NCBI RefSeq assembly: GCF_035594125.1
Contig: NC_087173.1
Coordinates: 15,314,255-15,378,254 of the forward strand
Length of the DNA: 64,000 bases
Direction: 5' to 3'
Origin: Scylla paramamosain
Lineage: Eukaryota; Arthropoda; Malacostraca; Decapoda; Portunidae
Shown here piece by piece: positions 1 through 14,171 of the stretch. The position numbers and the translations under genes were made by a program. The notes under the pieces were generated by a model. The model saw only the letters and a list, made by a program, of their open reading frames with translations, searched no databases and was not told the origin of the DNA. How positions within the stretch are numbered: the first letter of the stretch is position 1; each line of letters starts with the position of its first letter.

Positions 1-3000
1 TCATATTCACAGGTAACGAGGTGCCAAAATTTGGTCAAAGTTCAGGAAATTATATGAAATAAGAACATTATCAAAAAAGTTAAATTTAGCTTTTTATTCG
101 GACTGTTATGTACCAAATCCCTAAAGTGCATGCAAAGCCACCTATGTGGGGAAATTAAACCTCTTTGCCAGAAAACTGTCTTGTGAGTGTTTATCAGCAT
201 GTTAGGAACCAACACGATAAAACCCAAGGAAGTCAATCTATATGGGAATCCAACACACAATTACTGAAAACGTGTCTTTTCGGAGTTTTACGTACAATAA
301 CGCTAAAACGGATGCAAACCAACCAAAATGAAGAAATAGAATAACATTACCAAAAAGGTATATTTTGAGTATTTTTGAAATTGTTACCTACAAAAAACGT
401 GAAAATGGATGGAAAGCACTCTATATTGGGAAGCAAAAGGACATTACGAGAAACGTGTATAATGAGTGTTTTATAGTTTCACAAGAACCACAAGGCAAAA
501 AACGCAAAAACTCGTGTATATAAAGAAGTTTCTTACATTCCAAAATGCTGAAACTCATGAATAAGACTTTTAATTGAGAAACAGAACTATCTTACCAAAT
601 GTGAGTATTTTGAGTGTTTTTCACATTCTTAGTTACGAAAATCCGAAATTACCATTGAAATTTGTTTTATGTGGGAAAAAAATGACATTACCAGAAAAGT
701 GTCTTGTGAGTGTTTTAGAGCGTGATATACAACAAAGCACTAAAAAGCAGAACAATCACATTACGTGGGAATAAAACCAACTTTTACCAAAAATATGCCT
801 TTAAGTGTTTTTAACTCCTTATATACCAAACCGCTAAAACGCATGCAAAACACCCTTCATGGAAAAACAAAATAACATTACCAAAAGCATGAATTTTAAG
901 TGTTTTTGATCATGTTACCTATAAAAACGCTAAAATACATGCAAAGAACCCTATGTTTGTGAAACGAAAGGATATTTCGAAAATTGTGAATTATGAGAGT
1001 TTTTAGGTTCCTTAAGTACCAAAAAGCTAAAACACACAAATAACACTCTTTATAGAGAAAAAAAATCAAATAAATGAATACAAATTTTTTTTTTTGTTAT
1101 TCATCTTCATAGGTACCGAGATGCAAAAATTCTGGCAAAATTCAGGGAAATTATGTAAACAAAAAAAAAAAATGATAAAAAAATAATTTTTGCTTTTTTC
1201 CGGAGTTATGTACCAAACCCTAAGGTGCATGCAAAGCCACATATATGGGAAAATTACACAATTTTACCAGAAACGTGTACCAGAATTAATTTCAACAAAA
1301 TTACTGAAAACGAGTCTTTTCAGAGATTTACGAAGAAAAAAGCTAAAACAGATGCAAACCAACCAATGTGAAGAAATAGAATAACATTACCAAAAAGATA
1401 TATTTTGAGTGTTTTTATGCTTGTTACCTACAAAAAATGCAAAAATGGATGGAAAACACTCTATATTAGGAAACAAAAGAACATTACGAGAAACGTGTAT
1501 AATTAGTGTTTTATAGTTTAACATGAACCAGAAGGCAATAAACGCGAAAACTTGTGTATATAGAGAAGTTTCTTACATACAAAAATGATGAAATGCATGA
1601 AAAACACTTTTAATCGAGAAACAGAACTACCCTACCAAATTGTGTATTTGAGTGTTTTTCACATTCATAGTTACGAAATTGCCAAATTACATGCGAAACT
1701 AGCTTTATGTGGGGAAAAAAATGACATTACCAGAAAAATGTCTTTTGAGTGTTTTTGAGCGTGATGCAACAAAGCACTAAAAAGCAAAACAATCACATTA
1801 CTTGGGAATAAAACCAACTTTTACGAAGAACTTGCCTTTAAGTGTTTTTTAACTCCTTACATACTTGCATACTTACTTGCCATAAGTGTTTTTGAGTTCC
1901 TTATATACAAAACTGCTAAAATGCATGTAATATCACCCTTTATGAAGAAACAGAATAACATTACGAAAAATATGTATTTTGAGTGTTTTTGATCATGTTA
2001 CCTATAAAAACGCTTAAATACATGTAAAGAACCCCATGTTTGTATAAGAAAAGGACATTACGAAAATCATGTACTATGAGTGTTTTTAAGTTCCTTAAGT
2101 ACCAAAAAGCTAAAACTCACAAATAATACTTTATAGAGAAAAAAAAATTGTTATTCATCTTCATAGGTACCGAGATACCAAATTCTGGAAAAATGCAGGG
2201 AAATTTTGTAAAAAAAAAATAATTATGAAAAAAATAATCTTAGCTTTTCCGGAGTTATGTTCCAAAACCTGAAGTGCATGCAAAGCCACCTATATGGAGA
2301 AATTACTCGAATTTACCAGAAACCTGTCTTTTGAGTGTTTTTTTCAGCAATTTCAACAATATTACTGAAAACGTGTCTTTTCAGTGATTTATGTAGAAAA
2401 ACGCTAAAACGGATGCAAACCAACCAATATGAACATTACCAAAAAGATATATTTTTATGTGTTTTTGAGCTTGTTACCAACAAAAAATTTCGAAAATGGA
2501 TGAAACGCACTCTATATTAGGAAAGAAAAAGGCATTACAAGAAATGTGTATAATGAGTGTTTTATAGTTTCACAAGAACCAAAAGGCAAAAAACTCAAAA
2601 ACTCGTGTACATAAAGAAGTTTCTTACACACCAAAATGCTGAAACTCATGAATAACACTTTTAATTGAGAAAAAGAACTACCTTACCAAATGTGTGTATT
2701 AGAGAAGTTTCTTACATACCAAAATACTGAAGCTCATGAATAACACTTTTAATTAAAAAACAGAACAACCTTACTAAATGCCTGTATTTTGAGTGTTTTT
2801 CACATTTTTAGTTACCAAAACCCCAATTTTCATGCGGGAAAAAAATAATATTACCAGAAAATGTCTTTCGAGCGTTTTTGAGAGTGTTAGGCAATAAACC
2901 ACTAAAAAGCAGGGCAATCACATTACATGGGAATAAAACCAACTTTTACCAAGAACTTGCTTTTAGGTGTTTTTGAGCTCATTACATACCAAAACTCTAA

Positions 3001-5815
3001 AATGCATGCAAAACACCTTTTATGGACAAAAAGAATAACATTACCAAAAACAGGTATTTAAATACATGCAAAGAACCTTATGTTTGGGAAACGAAAGGAC
3101 ATTACGAGAAATATGTATTATAAGTGTTTTTAAATTCCTTAAGTATTAAAAAGCTAAAACCCACAAATAACTCTCTTTATTTAGAAAAACTAAATAAATA
3201 AAAAAAAAGAGGATTTATTTTTTGTTTGTTAATCATCTTCATAGATACCGAGATGCCAAAATTCTGTAGAAATTCCGGGCTATTATATGATAAAAGAAAA
3301 TTATCAAAAAAGTATATTTTAGTTTTTTTTTCGGACTGGTATATACCAAACCCTAAAAAGCATGCAAAGCCTCCTATATGAGGAAATTAAACGACCTTAA
3401 AAGAAATCTCTTTTGAGTGTTTTTCAGAATGTTAGGCACCAAAAAAATAAATAAATAAGGAACTCACTTTATATGGGAATCCAAAACAAAATTACTGAAA
3501 ACGTGTCTTCCCAGTGTTTTACGTAGAAAAACGCTAAAATGGATGCAAACCAACCAATATCAAGAAATAGAAAAAAACATTACCAAAAAGGTATATTTTG
3601 AGTGTTTTTGAGCTTGTTACCTACAAAAAATGCTAAGATTGATACAAAGCACTCAATATTGGGAAACATAGGGACATTGCAAGAAAAGTGTATAAAGAGT
3701 GTATTATAGTTCAAAAGAACAACAAGGCAAAAAACGCAAAAACACGTGTATATGGAAAAGTTTCCTAGATACCAAAATGATGAAACTCACGAATAACACT
3801 CTTAATTGAGAAACAGAACAACCTTACCAAATTCGTGTGTTTTGAGTGTTTTTCATATTCTTAGTTACTAACAACGCAAATTTCATGCGAAACCAGATTT
3901 ATATGGGAAAACATGACATTTCTAGAAAAATGTCCTTTGAATGTTTTTGAGCGTGATAGGCAATAAAGCACTAAAAAGCAGGGCAATCACTTTTCATTGG
4001 AATAAAACCAATTTTTACCAAGAACTTGCCTTTAAATGTTTTTGAGCTCCTTATATACAAAACCGCTAAAACGCATGCAAAACAAACTTTATGGAGAAAC
4101 AGAATAACATTACCAAAAATATGTAATTTGCGTGTTTTTTATCATGTTATCTCTAAAAAACACTTAAATACATGCAAAGAACATTATGTTTGGGAAACAG
4201 AAGGACATTACGAAAAACGTGGATTATGAGTGTTTTTTTTTAAGTTCCCTAAGTACCAAAAAGCTAAAACCCACAAATAACACTCTTTATTTAGAAAAAA
4301 AAAATAGGAATTTTTTATTTTAATCTTCATAGGTACCGAGATGCCAAAATTCTGGGAAAATTCAGGAAAATTTTATGAACAAAAGAATATTATCAAAAAA
4401 GTTAATTTTACCTTTTTTTTCGGAATGTTATGTTCCAAACCCTAAAATGCATGCAAAGCCTCCTATATGAAGAAATTAAACGACTTTACCAGAAATCTGT
4501 CTTTTGATTGTTTTTCAGCATGTTAGGCACCAAAACGATAAATGATAAGGAACTCACTCTATATGGGAATCCAAAACAAAATTACTGAAAATGTATCTTC
4601 TCAGTGTTTTACGTAGAAAAACGCAAAAACTCGTGTATATAAAGAAGTTTCTTAGATACAAAAATGCTGAAACTCATGAATAACAATCTTAATTGAGAAA
4701 CAGAACAACCTTAGCAAATGCATGTATTTTGAGTGTTTTTCATATTTCTAGTTAGCAATACCCTAAATAGCATGCGAACCAAGCTTTATGAGGGAAAAAA
4801 ATGACATTACCAGAAGTGTGTTTTAATTGTTTTTCAGCATGTTAGGCAATGAAGTACTAAATAGCAGGGCAATCACATTACATAGGAATAAAACCAATTT
4901 TTACCAAGAACTTTCCAATATGTGTTTTTGAGCTCCTCACATACCAAACCGCTAAAACGCATTTAAAACAAACTTTATGGAAAACAGAATAACATTACCA
5001 AAAACATGTATTTTGAGTGTTTTTGATAATGTTATCTATACAAACGCTTAAATACATGCAAAGAACCTTATGTTTGGGAAACGTAAGGACATTACGAAAA
5101 ACGTGTATTATGAGTGTTTTTAAGTTCCTTATGTAATAAAAAGCTAAAACCCACAAATAACACTCGTTATTTAGAAAAAAATTAAAAAAAAAAATAAAAG
5201 GACTTTTTTTTTTTTGTTATTCACCTTCATAGGTACCGAGATGCCAAAATTCTGGGAAAAATTAGGGCAATTATATGATAAGAGAATATTATCAAAAAAG
5301 TTGATATTAGCTTTTTTTCGGACTGTTATGTACCAAACAGTAAAGTACATGCAAAGCCTCCTATATGAGGAAATTAAACGACCTTACTAGAAATCTGTGT
5401 TTTGAGTGTTTTTCAGCATGTTAGGCACCAAAACGATCAATAATAGAGAACTCACTCTATATGGCAAACCAAAACAAAATTACTGAAAACGTGTCTTCTC
5501 AGTGTTTTACGTAGAAAGACGCTAAAAAGAATGCAAACCAACCAATATCAAAAAGTAGAAAAACATTACCAAAAAGATATATTTTGAGTGTTTTTGAGCT
5601 TGTTACCTATAAAAAAACGCGAAAATTGATAAAAAAAAGCACTTTATATTGGGATACAAAAGGACATTACGAGAGAATTGTTAATGTTTTATAGTTCAAA
5701 AACACCAAAAGGCAAAAAACGCAAAAACTCGTGTATATGGAGAAGATTCCTAGATACCAAAATGCTGAAACGCATGAATAACACCCTATATGGAGAAATA
5801 GATATATGAAATTAA
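1..5815 (-). repeat. 11-monomer higher-order satellite array, left (minus) arm
   Basis: Tandem satellite of about 96-bp monomers arranged in a higher-order unit near 1.1 kb. A recognisable marker, the reverse complement of GGTACCTATGAAGATGAATA, recurs at about 1, 1101, 2155, 3233, 4321 and 5221. The spacings are 1100, 1054, 1078, 1088 and 900 bp. Between markers the same ordered series of monomer variants recurs. The last, short interval lacks about two monomers: near 4620 the sequence jumps from the GTAGAAAAACG monomer directly into the CGCAAAAACTCG monomer. The array runs off the left edge of the window. It contains no open reading frame of credible length and no transposon. Short ORFs arise because the 96-bp monomer is a multiple of three. 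No function is visible beyond a structural satellite. Confidence 0.9.
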
Positions 5816-5899
5816 GAACATTAAAAACGCATGAGTTTCAGCATTTTGGTATCTTGGAAACTTCTCCACACATACGAGTTTTTGCGTTTTTTGCCTTGT
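5711..5899. repeat. Head-to-head inversion junction of the 1.1-kb HOR
   Basis: The satellite changes strand here. The left arm (about 5711-5780) is the reverse complement of the right arm (about 5827-5899). Both arms contain the same monomer: the stretch with ACGAGTTTTTGCG, then GTATC, then TTTCAGCATTTTGGT. About 45 bp of unmatched A-rich sequence lies between them. Because the same monomer faces itself, the two HOR arrays are mirror images in register around about 5.80 kb. The arms have several mismatches, so the palindrome is not freshly made. Confidence 0.85.
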
Positions 5900-6984
5900 G
5901 TTTCTGGTGAAACTATAAAACACTCATTATACACGTTTTTCGTTATGTCCTTTTTTTTCCTAATATACAGTACTTTCCATCCATTTTTGTGTTTTTTTTA
6001 TGTAACAAGATAAAAAACACACAAAATATGCTTTTCTGGTAATATTATTCTATTTTTTTTCATATTGGTTGGTTTGCATCCGTTTTAGCGTGTTTCTACG
6101 TAAATCTTTTAAAAGACACGTTTTCAGTAATTTTGTTTTGGATTTCCATATAGAGTGACTTTCATATTATCTATCGTTTTGGTACCTAACATGCGAAAAA
6201 ACACTCAAAAGACAGGTTTCTTGTAAAGTCGTTAAATTTTCCCAAATAGGTGGCTTTGCATACAATTTATGGTTTGGTACATAACTCCGAAAAAAGGTTA
6301 AATTATCTTTTTCGATAATGTTCTTTTTTACACATAATTTCCCTGAATTTTGGCAGAATTTTGGCATCTTGGTACCTATGAACATCAATAACAAAAAAAT
6401 AAAAATGCTATATTTTTCTCTATAAAGAGTGTTATTTGTAGGTTTTAACGTTTTGGTACTTAAGGAACTTAAAAACATTCATAATACACATTTCTCGTAA
6501 TGTCCTTTCGTTTCCCAAATATATGGATCTTTGCATGTATTTAAGTGTTTTTATAGGTAACATGATAAAAAACACTCAAAAACACTTGTTTTAAGGTAAT
6601 GTTATTCTGCTTCTCCATAAAGGAGTGTTTTGCATGCGTTTTAGCGATTTGTTATGTAAGGAGCTGAAAAACACTTCAAGGCAAGTTCTTGGTAAAAGTT
6701 GGTTTTATTCCAATGTAATATGATTGCCCTGCTTTTTAGTGCTTTATTGCCTAACACGTTCAAAAGCACTCAAAAGACACTTCTGGTAATGTCAGTTTTT
6801 TTTCACACATAAAGCTAGTTTCGCATGCTATTTGTGGTTTTGCTAAGAATGTGAAAAAAAAACACTCAAAATACACGCATCTAGTAATGTTGTTCTGTTT
6901 CTCAATTAAGATTGTTATTCATGAGTTTCAGCATTTTGGTATCTAAGAAACTTCTTTATATACACGAGTTTTTGCGTTTTTTGC

Positions 6985-7008
6985 CTTGTGGTTCTTGTGA
7001 ACCACAAG
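6985..7008 (+). repeat. Derived 24-bp hairpin inside one HOR unit (copy 1)
   Basis: Arms CTTGTGGTTC and GAACCACAAG pair perfectly around a 4-nt loop. Most units read CTTGTGGTTCTTGTGAAACT at this place, so the second arm is a derived addition. It occurs in only one other unit of the window, at 9982. Confidence 0.8.
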
Positions 7009-9981
7009 TTCTTTTGCCGGAAAATAATAAGACACTCATTATACCCGTTTCTCGTAATGTCCTTTTCTTTCCCAATAGGGAGTCCTTTGCATCCATTTTC
7101 GCGTTTTTTGTAGGTAACAAGCTCAAAAACACTCAAAATATGCCTTTTTGGTAATGTTATTCTATTTCTTCATATTGGTTGGTTTGCATCCTTTTTAGCG
7201 TTTTTCTACGTAAAACAACGAAAAGACACGTTTTCAGTCCTTTTGTTTTCGATTCCCAAAGAATATTGCCAGAATTTTGGCATCTTAGTACCTATGAAGA
7301 TGAATAAAAAAAAAATTATTATTTTTTTTTCTCTATAAAGATTGTTAATTGTGAGTTTTAGCTTTTTTGGTATTTAAGGAACTTAAAAACACTCATAATT
7401 CACGTTTCTCGTAATGTCCTTTCGTTTCCCAAACATAAGGTTCTTTGTATGTATTTAAGCGTTTTTATAAATAACATGATCAAAAACACTAAAAATACAT
7501 GTTTTTGGTAATGTTTCTCCATAAAGGTTGTTTTGCATGCGTTTTAGCGTTTTGGTATGTAAGGAGTTAAAAAAAAACACTTAAAAGCAAGTTCTTCGTA
7601 AAAGTTGGTTTTATTCACATGTAATGTGATTGTTCTGCTTTTTAGTGCTTTGTTGCACATCACGCTCAAAAACACTCAAAACACACTTTTCTGGTAATAT
7701 TTTTTTTTTTCCCACATAAAGCTAGTTTCCCATGTAATTTGGGATTTTCGTAACTAAGAATGTGAAAAACACTCAAAATACACACATTTGGTAAGATAGT
7801 TCTGTCTTTCAATTAAAAGTGTTATTCATGCATTTCAGCATTTTGGTATGTAAGAAACTTCTCTATATACACGAGTTTTTGCGTTTTTTGCCTTGTGGTT
7901 CCTGTGAAATTATAAAACACTCATTATACAAGTTTCTCGTAATGTTCTTTTGTTTCCCAATATAGAGTGCTTTCCATCCATTTTCGCATTTTTTGTAGGT
8001 AACAAGCTGAAAAACTCTCAAAATATATCTTTTTGGTAATGTTATTCTATTTCTTCATATTGGTTGGTTTGCATCCGTTTTAGCGTTTTTCTTCGTAAAT
8101 CACTGAAAACACACGTTTTCAGTAATATTGTTGAAATTGCTGAGAAACACTCAAAAGACAGATTTCTGGTAAAGTCGTGTAATTTCCCCATATAGGTGGC
8201 TTTGCATGCACTTCTGTGTTTGGTACATAATTCCGGAAAAAAGTTAAATTTTTTTTGTTTTTTTTTACATAATTTCGCTGAATTTTGCCTGAATTTTGGC
8301 ATCTTCATACCTATGTAGATGAATAAAAAAAAATCTATTTTTTTTAGTTATTTATTTTTTCTCTATTTGAGGGTTTTAGTTTTTTGGTACTTAAGGAACT
8401 TAAAAATAATCATAATACACGATTTTCGTAATGTCCTTTCGTTTCACAGACATAGGGTTCTTTGCATGTATTTAAGCGTTTTTATAGGTAACATGATCAA
8501 AAACACAAAATACATGTTTTGGTAATGTTATTCTGTTTCTCCATAAAGGGTGTTTTGCATGCGTTTAAGCGTTTTGGTATGTAAGGAGTTAAAAACACTT
8601 AAAGGCAAGTTCTTCGTAAAAGTTGGTTTTATTCCTATTTCATGTGATTATTCTGCTTTTTAGTGCTTTGTTACATATCACGCTCAAAAACACTCAAAAG
8701 ACACTTTTCAGATAATGTCATTTTTTTCCCACATAAAGCTAGTTTCACATGTAATTTGGGATTTTCGTAACTGAGAATGTGAAAAACACTCAAAATACAC
8801 ACATTTGGTAAAGTAGTTCTGTTTCTCAATTAAAAGTGTTATTCATGAGCTTTAGGGTTTTGGTATATAAGAAACTTCTCTATATACACGAGTTTTTGCG
8901 TTTTTTGTCTTGTGGTTCTTGTGAAACTATAAAACAATTATTATACACGTTTCTCTAAATGTCCTTTTGCTTCCCAATATAGAGGGCTTTCCAAATATTT
9001 GCGCATTTTTTGTAGGTAAAAAGCTCAAAAACACTTTTTGGTAATGTTATTCTATTTCTTCATATTTGTTGGTTTGCATCCGTTTTAGCGTTTTTCTACG
9101 TAAAACACTGAAAAGACACGTCTTCAGTAATTTTATTTTGGATTCACATATTGACTGACTTCCATATTATTTATCGTTTTGGTGCCTAACATGCTGAAAA
9201 ACACTGAAAAGACAGGTTTCTGGTAAAGTCGTTTAACTTCCTTATATAGGTGGCATGCACTTTAGTTTGTTACATAAAAATCCGAAAAAGAGCTATAATT
9301 AACTTTTTTTGATAATGTTCTTTTTTCCAGATAAATTCCCTGAATTTTGGAAAAATATTGGCATCTTGGTACCAATGAAAATCAATATAAAAAAGCTATT
9401 TTTAATTATTTTTTTTTTCTCTATAAAGAGTGTTATTTGTGGGTTTTAACGTTTTGGTACTTAAAGAACTTAAAAACGGTCCTAATACACGTTTCTCGTA
9501 ATGTCCTTTCGTTTCCCAAACATAGGGTTCTTTGCATGTATTTAAGCGTTTTTGTAGGTAACATGATCAAAAACACTTAAAACACATGTTTTTAGTAATG
9601 TTATTCTGCATCTCCATAAAGGAGTTTCTTGCATGCGTTTTAGCGTTTTGGTTTGTAAGGAGGTCAAAAACACTTCAAGGCAAGTTCTTGGTAAAAGTTG
9701 GTTTTATTCCCATGTAATGTGATTGCCCTGTTTTTTTTTTTGTGATTTATTGTCTAACACGCTCAAAAACACTCAAAAGACACTTCTAGTAATGTCATTT
9801 TTTTTTCCAACATAGTTTCGCGTGCTCTTTCGGGTTTTTCTAACTATGAATGTGAAAAACACTCAAAATACACGCATTTGGTAAAGTTGTTCTGTTTCTT
9901 AATTAATATTGTTATTCAAGAGTTTAAGCATTTTGGTATCCAAGAAACTTCTTTATATACACGAGTTTTTGCGTTTTTTGC

Positions 9982-10005
9982 CTTGTGGTTCTTGTGAACC
10001 ACAAG
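9982..10005 (+). repeat. Derived 24-bp hairpin inside one HOR unit (copy 2)
   Basis: Identical to the hairpin at 6985 and followed by the same AGTTCTTTTGC extension and an AAAATAATAA tract. It lies 2,997 bp away from copy 1, about three higher-order units, and the intervening units lack it. Confidence 0.8.
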
Positions 10006-13000
10006 TTCTTTTGCTCAAAAATAATAAAACACTCATTATACACGTTTCTCGTAATGTCCTTTTGTTTCCCAATAGGGAGTGCTTTGCATCCATTTTCGCG
10101 TTTTTTGTAGGTAACAAGGTCAAAAACCCTCAAAATGTACCTTTTTAGTAATGTTATTTTATTCCTTCCTATTGGTTGGTTTGCATCCGTTTTAGCGTTT
10201 TTCTACGTAAAACACCGAAAAGACACGTTTTCAGTAATTTTGTTTTAGATTCCCATATAGAGTGACTTGAATGTTATTTACCGTTATGGTGCCTAACAAG
10301 TTGAAAAACACTCATAACACAGTTTTCTGGCAAAGACGTTTAATTTCCCCATATAGGTGGCTTTGCATGCACTTTTGGGTTTGGTACATAACAATACGAA
10401 AAAAAAAGCTAAATTTAACTTTTCTGATAATGTTCTTATTTCACATAATTTCCTGAATTTTGCCCAAATTTTGGCATCTCGGTACCTGTGAAGATGAAAA
10501 AGAAAGAAAAAAATATCGCATTTTTTTATTTATTTATTTATCTCAATAAAGAGTGTTATTTGTGGCTTTTAGCTTTTTGATAAATAATGATCTTAAAAAC
10601 ACTCGTAATACACGTTTCTCGCAATGTCCTTTAATTTCCTAAAAATAGGGTTCTTTGCATGTATTTAAGCGTTTTTATTGGTAACATGATCAAAAACACT
10701 CAAAATATATGTTTTTGGTAATGCTATTCTCTTTCTCCATAAAGTGTGTTTTGCATGCGTTTTAGCGTTTTGGTATATAAGGAGCTCAAAACACTTAAAG
10801 GCAAGTTCTTGGTAAAAATTGATTTTATTTCCATGTAAAGTGATTCCCATGCTTTTTAGTGCTTTATTGCCTATCAAGCTCAAAAACACTCAAAAGACAC
10901 TTTTCTGGTAATGTCATTTTTTTCCCACATAAAGCTGGTTTCGCATGCAATTTGGGATTTTGGTAACTAAGAATGTGAAAAGCACTCAAAATACACGCAT
11001 TTAGTAAAGTTGTTCTGTTTCTCAATTAAGAGTGTTATTCAGGAGTTTCAGCATTTTGGTATCTAGGAAACTTCTCCATATACACGAGTTTTTTGCGTTT
11101 TTTTGCCTTATGGTTCTTTTAAACTATAAAACATTCATTATAAACTTTTCTCGCAATGTCCCTTTGTTTTCCAATATAGAGTGCTTTGTGTCAATTTTCG
11201 CGTTTTTTTTTTTAGGTAACAACCTCGAAAACACTCAAAATATACCTTTTTGGTAATGTTTTTCTACTTCTTGATATTTGTTGGTTTCCATCCGTTTTAG
11301 CGTTTTTCTACGTAAAACACTGAGAAGACACGTTTCCAGTAATTTTGTTTTGCTTTGCCATATAGAGTGAGTTCCATATTATTTATCGTTTTGGTGCCTA
11401 ACATGCTGAAAAACACTCAAAACACAGATTTCTGGTAAGGTCGTTTAATTTCCTCATATGGGAGGCTTTGAGTGCACTTTAGTGTTTGGTACATAACAGT
11501 CCGAAAAAAAGCTAATATCAGCTTTTTTTTTATAATATTCTCTTATCATATAATTGCCCTAATGTTTCCCGGAATTTTGGCATCTCGATACCTATGAAGG
11601 TGAATAACAAAAAAAAAGAAAAGAAAAACCTTTCATTTATTTATTTATTTTTTTTTTCTAAATAACGAATGTTATTTGTGGGTTTACGTTTCCCAAACAT
11701 AAGGTTCTTTGCATGTATTTAAGCGTTTTTATAGATAACATTATCAAAAACACTCAAAATACATCTTTTTGGTAATGTTATTCTGTTTCTCCATAAAGTT
11801 TGTTTTGCATGCGTTTTAGCGGTTTAGTATATAAGGAGCTCAAAAACACTTAAAGGCAAATTCTTGATAAAAACTGGTTTTATTGAAATGTAATGTGATT
11901 GCCCTGCTTTTTAGTGCTTTATTGCCTCTCAGGCTCAAAAACACTAAAAAGACATTTTTCTCGTAATGTCATTTTTTTCTCACATAAAGCTGGTTTTGCA
12001 TGCAATTTGGGGTTTTGGTAACGAAGAATATGAAAAGCTCTCAAAATACACGCATTTAGTAAGGTTGTTCTGTTTCTCAATAAGGAATGTTATTCATGAG
12101 TTTAAGCATTTTGGTATCTAAGAAACTTCTCCATATCCGCAAGTTTTTGCGTTTTTTGCCTTTTGGTTCTTTTGAACTATAAAACACTCATTATATACTT
12201 TTCTTGCAATGTCCATTTATTTCCTAATATAGAGTGCTTTGCATCAATTTTTTTGCGTTTTTTGTAGGTAATAAGCTCAAAAACACTCAAAATATACCTT
12301 TTTGGTAATATTTTTTTATTTTTTTATATTGGTTAGTTTGCATCCGTTTTAGCGTTTTTCTACATAGAACACTGAGAAGACAAGTTTTCAGTATTTTTTT
12401 TTCCCATATAAAAGTGATTCCTATATAAAGTGAGTTATTTATTTATCGTTTTGGTGCCTAAAATTCTGGAAAACACTCAAAAGACAGATTTCTTTTAAGG
12501 TCGTTTAATTTCCTCATATAGGAGGCTTTGCATGCACTTTAGGGTTTGGTACATAACAGTTCGAAAAAAAAAAGCTGAAATTAACTTTTTTGATAATATT
12601 CTTTTATCACATAATTGCCCTGAATTTTCCCAGAATTTTGGCATCTCGGTACCTATGAATATGAATTACAAAAAAAAAAACCTATTTATTTGATTTATTT
12701 TTATTATTTTGTTATTTTTTTTATTTTATTTTTTGTGGGTTTTAGCTTTTTGGTACTTAAGGAACTTAAAAAAACACTCATAATACACGTTTCTTGTAAT
12801 GTCCTTTTGCTTCCCAAACATAATGTTCTTTGCATGTACTTTAGCGTTTTTATAGATAACATGATAAAAAAACACTGAAAATACATGTTTTTGGTAATGT
12901 TATTCTGTTTCTCCATAAAGTTTGTTTTGCATGCGTTTTAGCGGTTTGGTATATAAGGAGTTAAAAAACACTTAAAGGCAAATTTTTCGTAAAAGTTGGT

Positions 13001-14171
13001 TTTATTCCCATGTAATGTGATCGTTCTGCTTTTTAGTGCTTTGTTGCATATCACGCTGAAAAACACTCAAAAGACACTTTTCTGGTAATGTCATTTTTTT
13101 TCCCAAATGATGGTAGTTTCGCATGTAATTTTGCATTTTCGTAACTAAGAATGTGAAAAACACTCAAAATACTCAATTTGGTAAGGTACTTCTGTTAATC
13201 GATTAAAAGTGTTATTCATGCATTTATTCATTTTGGTATGTAAAAAATTTCTCTATATACACGAGTTTTTGCGTTTATTGCCTTGTGATTCTTTTAAAAC
13301 TATAAAACACTCATTATACAAGTTTCTCGTAATGTCCTTTTGTTTCCTAATGTAGTGCTTTACATCGATTTTTTGCATTTTTTGTAGGTAACAAGCTCAA
13401 AAACATTCAAAATATATCTTTTTGGTAATGTTATTCTATTTCTTCATATAGGATGGTTTGTATCCGCTTTAGCGTTTTTCTACGTAAAACACTGAAAAGA
13501 CACGTTTTCAGTAATTTTCTTTTGGATTCACATATTGACTGACTTCCATATTATTTATCGTTTTGGTGCCTAACATGCTGAAAAACACTGAAAAGACAGG
13601 TTTCTGGTAAAGTCCTTTAACTTCCTTATATAGGTGGCTTTGCATGCATTTTAGGGTTTGGTACATAACAATCCGAAAAAAAAAAAAGCTATAATTAACT
13701 TCTATGATAATATTTTTTTTTCTACATAAATTCCGTGAATTTTGGCAGAATTTTAGCATCTCGGTACCTATGAAGATGAATAACCAAAAAAAAAATCCCA
13801 TTTTTTTTATTTATTTATTTTTCTAAAGAGTGTTATTTGTGGGTTTTAGCTTTTTGGTACTGAAGGAAATTAAAAATCACTCATAATACACGTTTCTCGT
13901 AGTGTTCTTTCGTTTCCCAAAAATAAGGTTCTTTACATGTATTTAAGCGTTTTTATACATAACATGATCAAAAACACTCAAAATACATGTATTTTGTAAT
14001 GTTATTCTGTTTCTCCATAAAATGTATTTTGCATGCGTTTTAGCGTTTTGGTACGTAAGGAGCTCAAAAACACTTAAAGGTAAGTTCCTGGTAAAATTTG
14101 GTTTTATTCCCATGTAATGTGATTGCCCTGGCATTTAGGGCTTTATTGCGTAACACGCTCACAAACACTTA

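Larger units (their letters stand above)
5827..14171 (+). repeat. 11-monomer higher-order satellite array, plus orientation
   Basis: The same 1.1-kb higher-order unit as at the left edge, now forward. The marker around GGTACCTATGAAGATGAATA recurs at about 6371, 7287, 8307, 9368, 10481, 11587, 12648 and 13762, at spacings of 916, 1020, 1061, 1113, 1106, 1061 and 1114 bp. A complete unit is about 11 monomers plus about 50 bp of extra sequence in the monomer carrying ACGAGTTTTTGCG. The short first interval has a deletion near 7258, where the monomer with TTTTGTTTTCGATTCCCA jumps to AGAATTTTGGCATC. Another small deletion lies at about 11683. Each unit has one long A-run/T-run spacer just after the marker. 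There are no transposon insertions. Confidence 0.9.

Noticed and set aside
4321..7287. Matching short HOR units (about 900 and 916 bp) as proof that the 5.8-kb palindrome is one recent inverted duplication
   Set aside because: The two units lack different monomers (breaks near 4620 and near 7258), so the lengths agree by chance.
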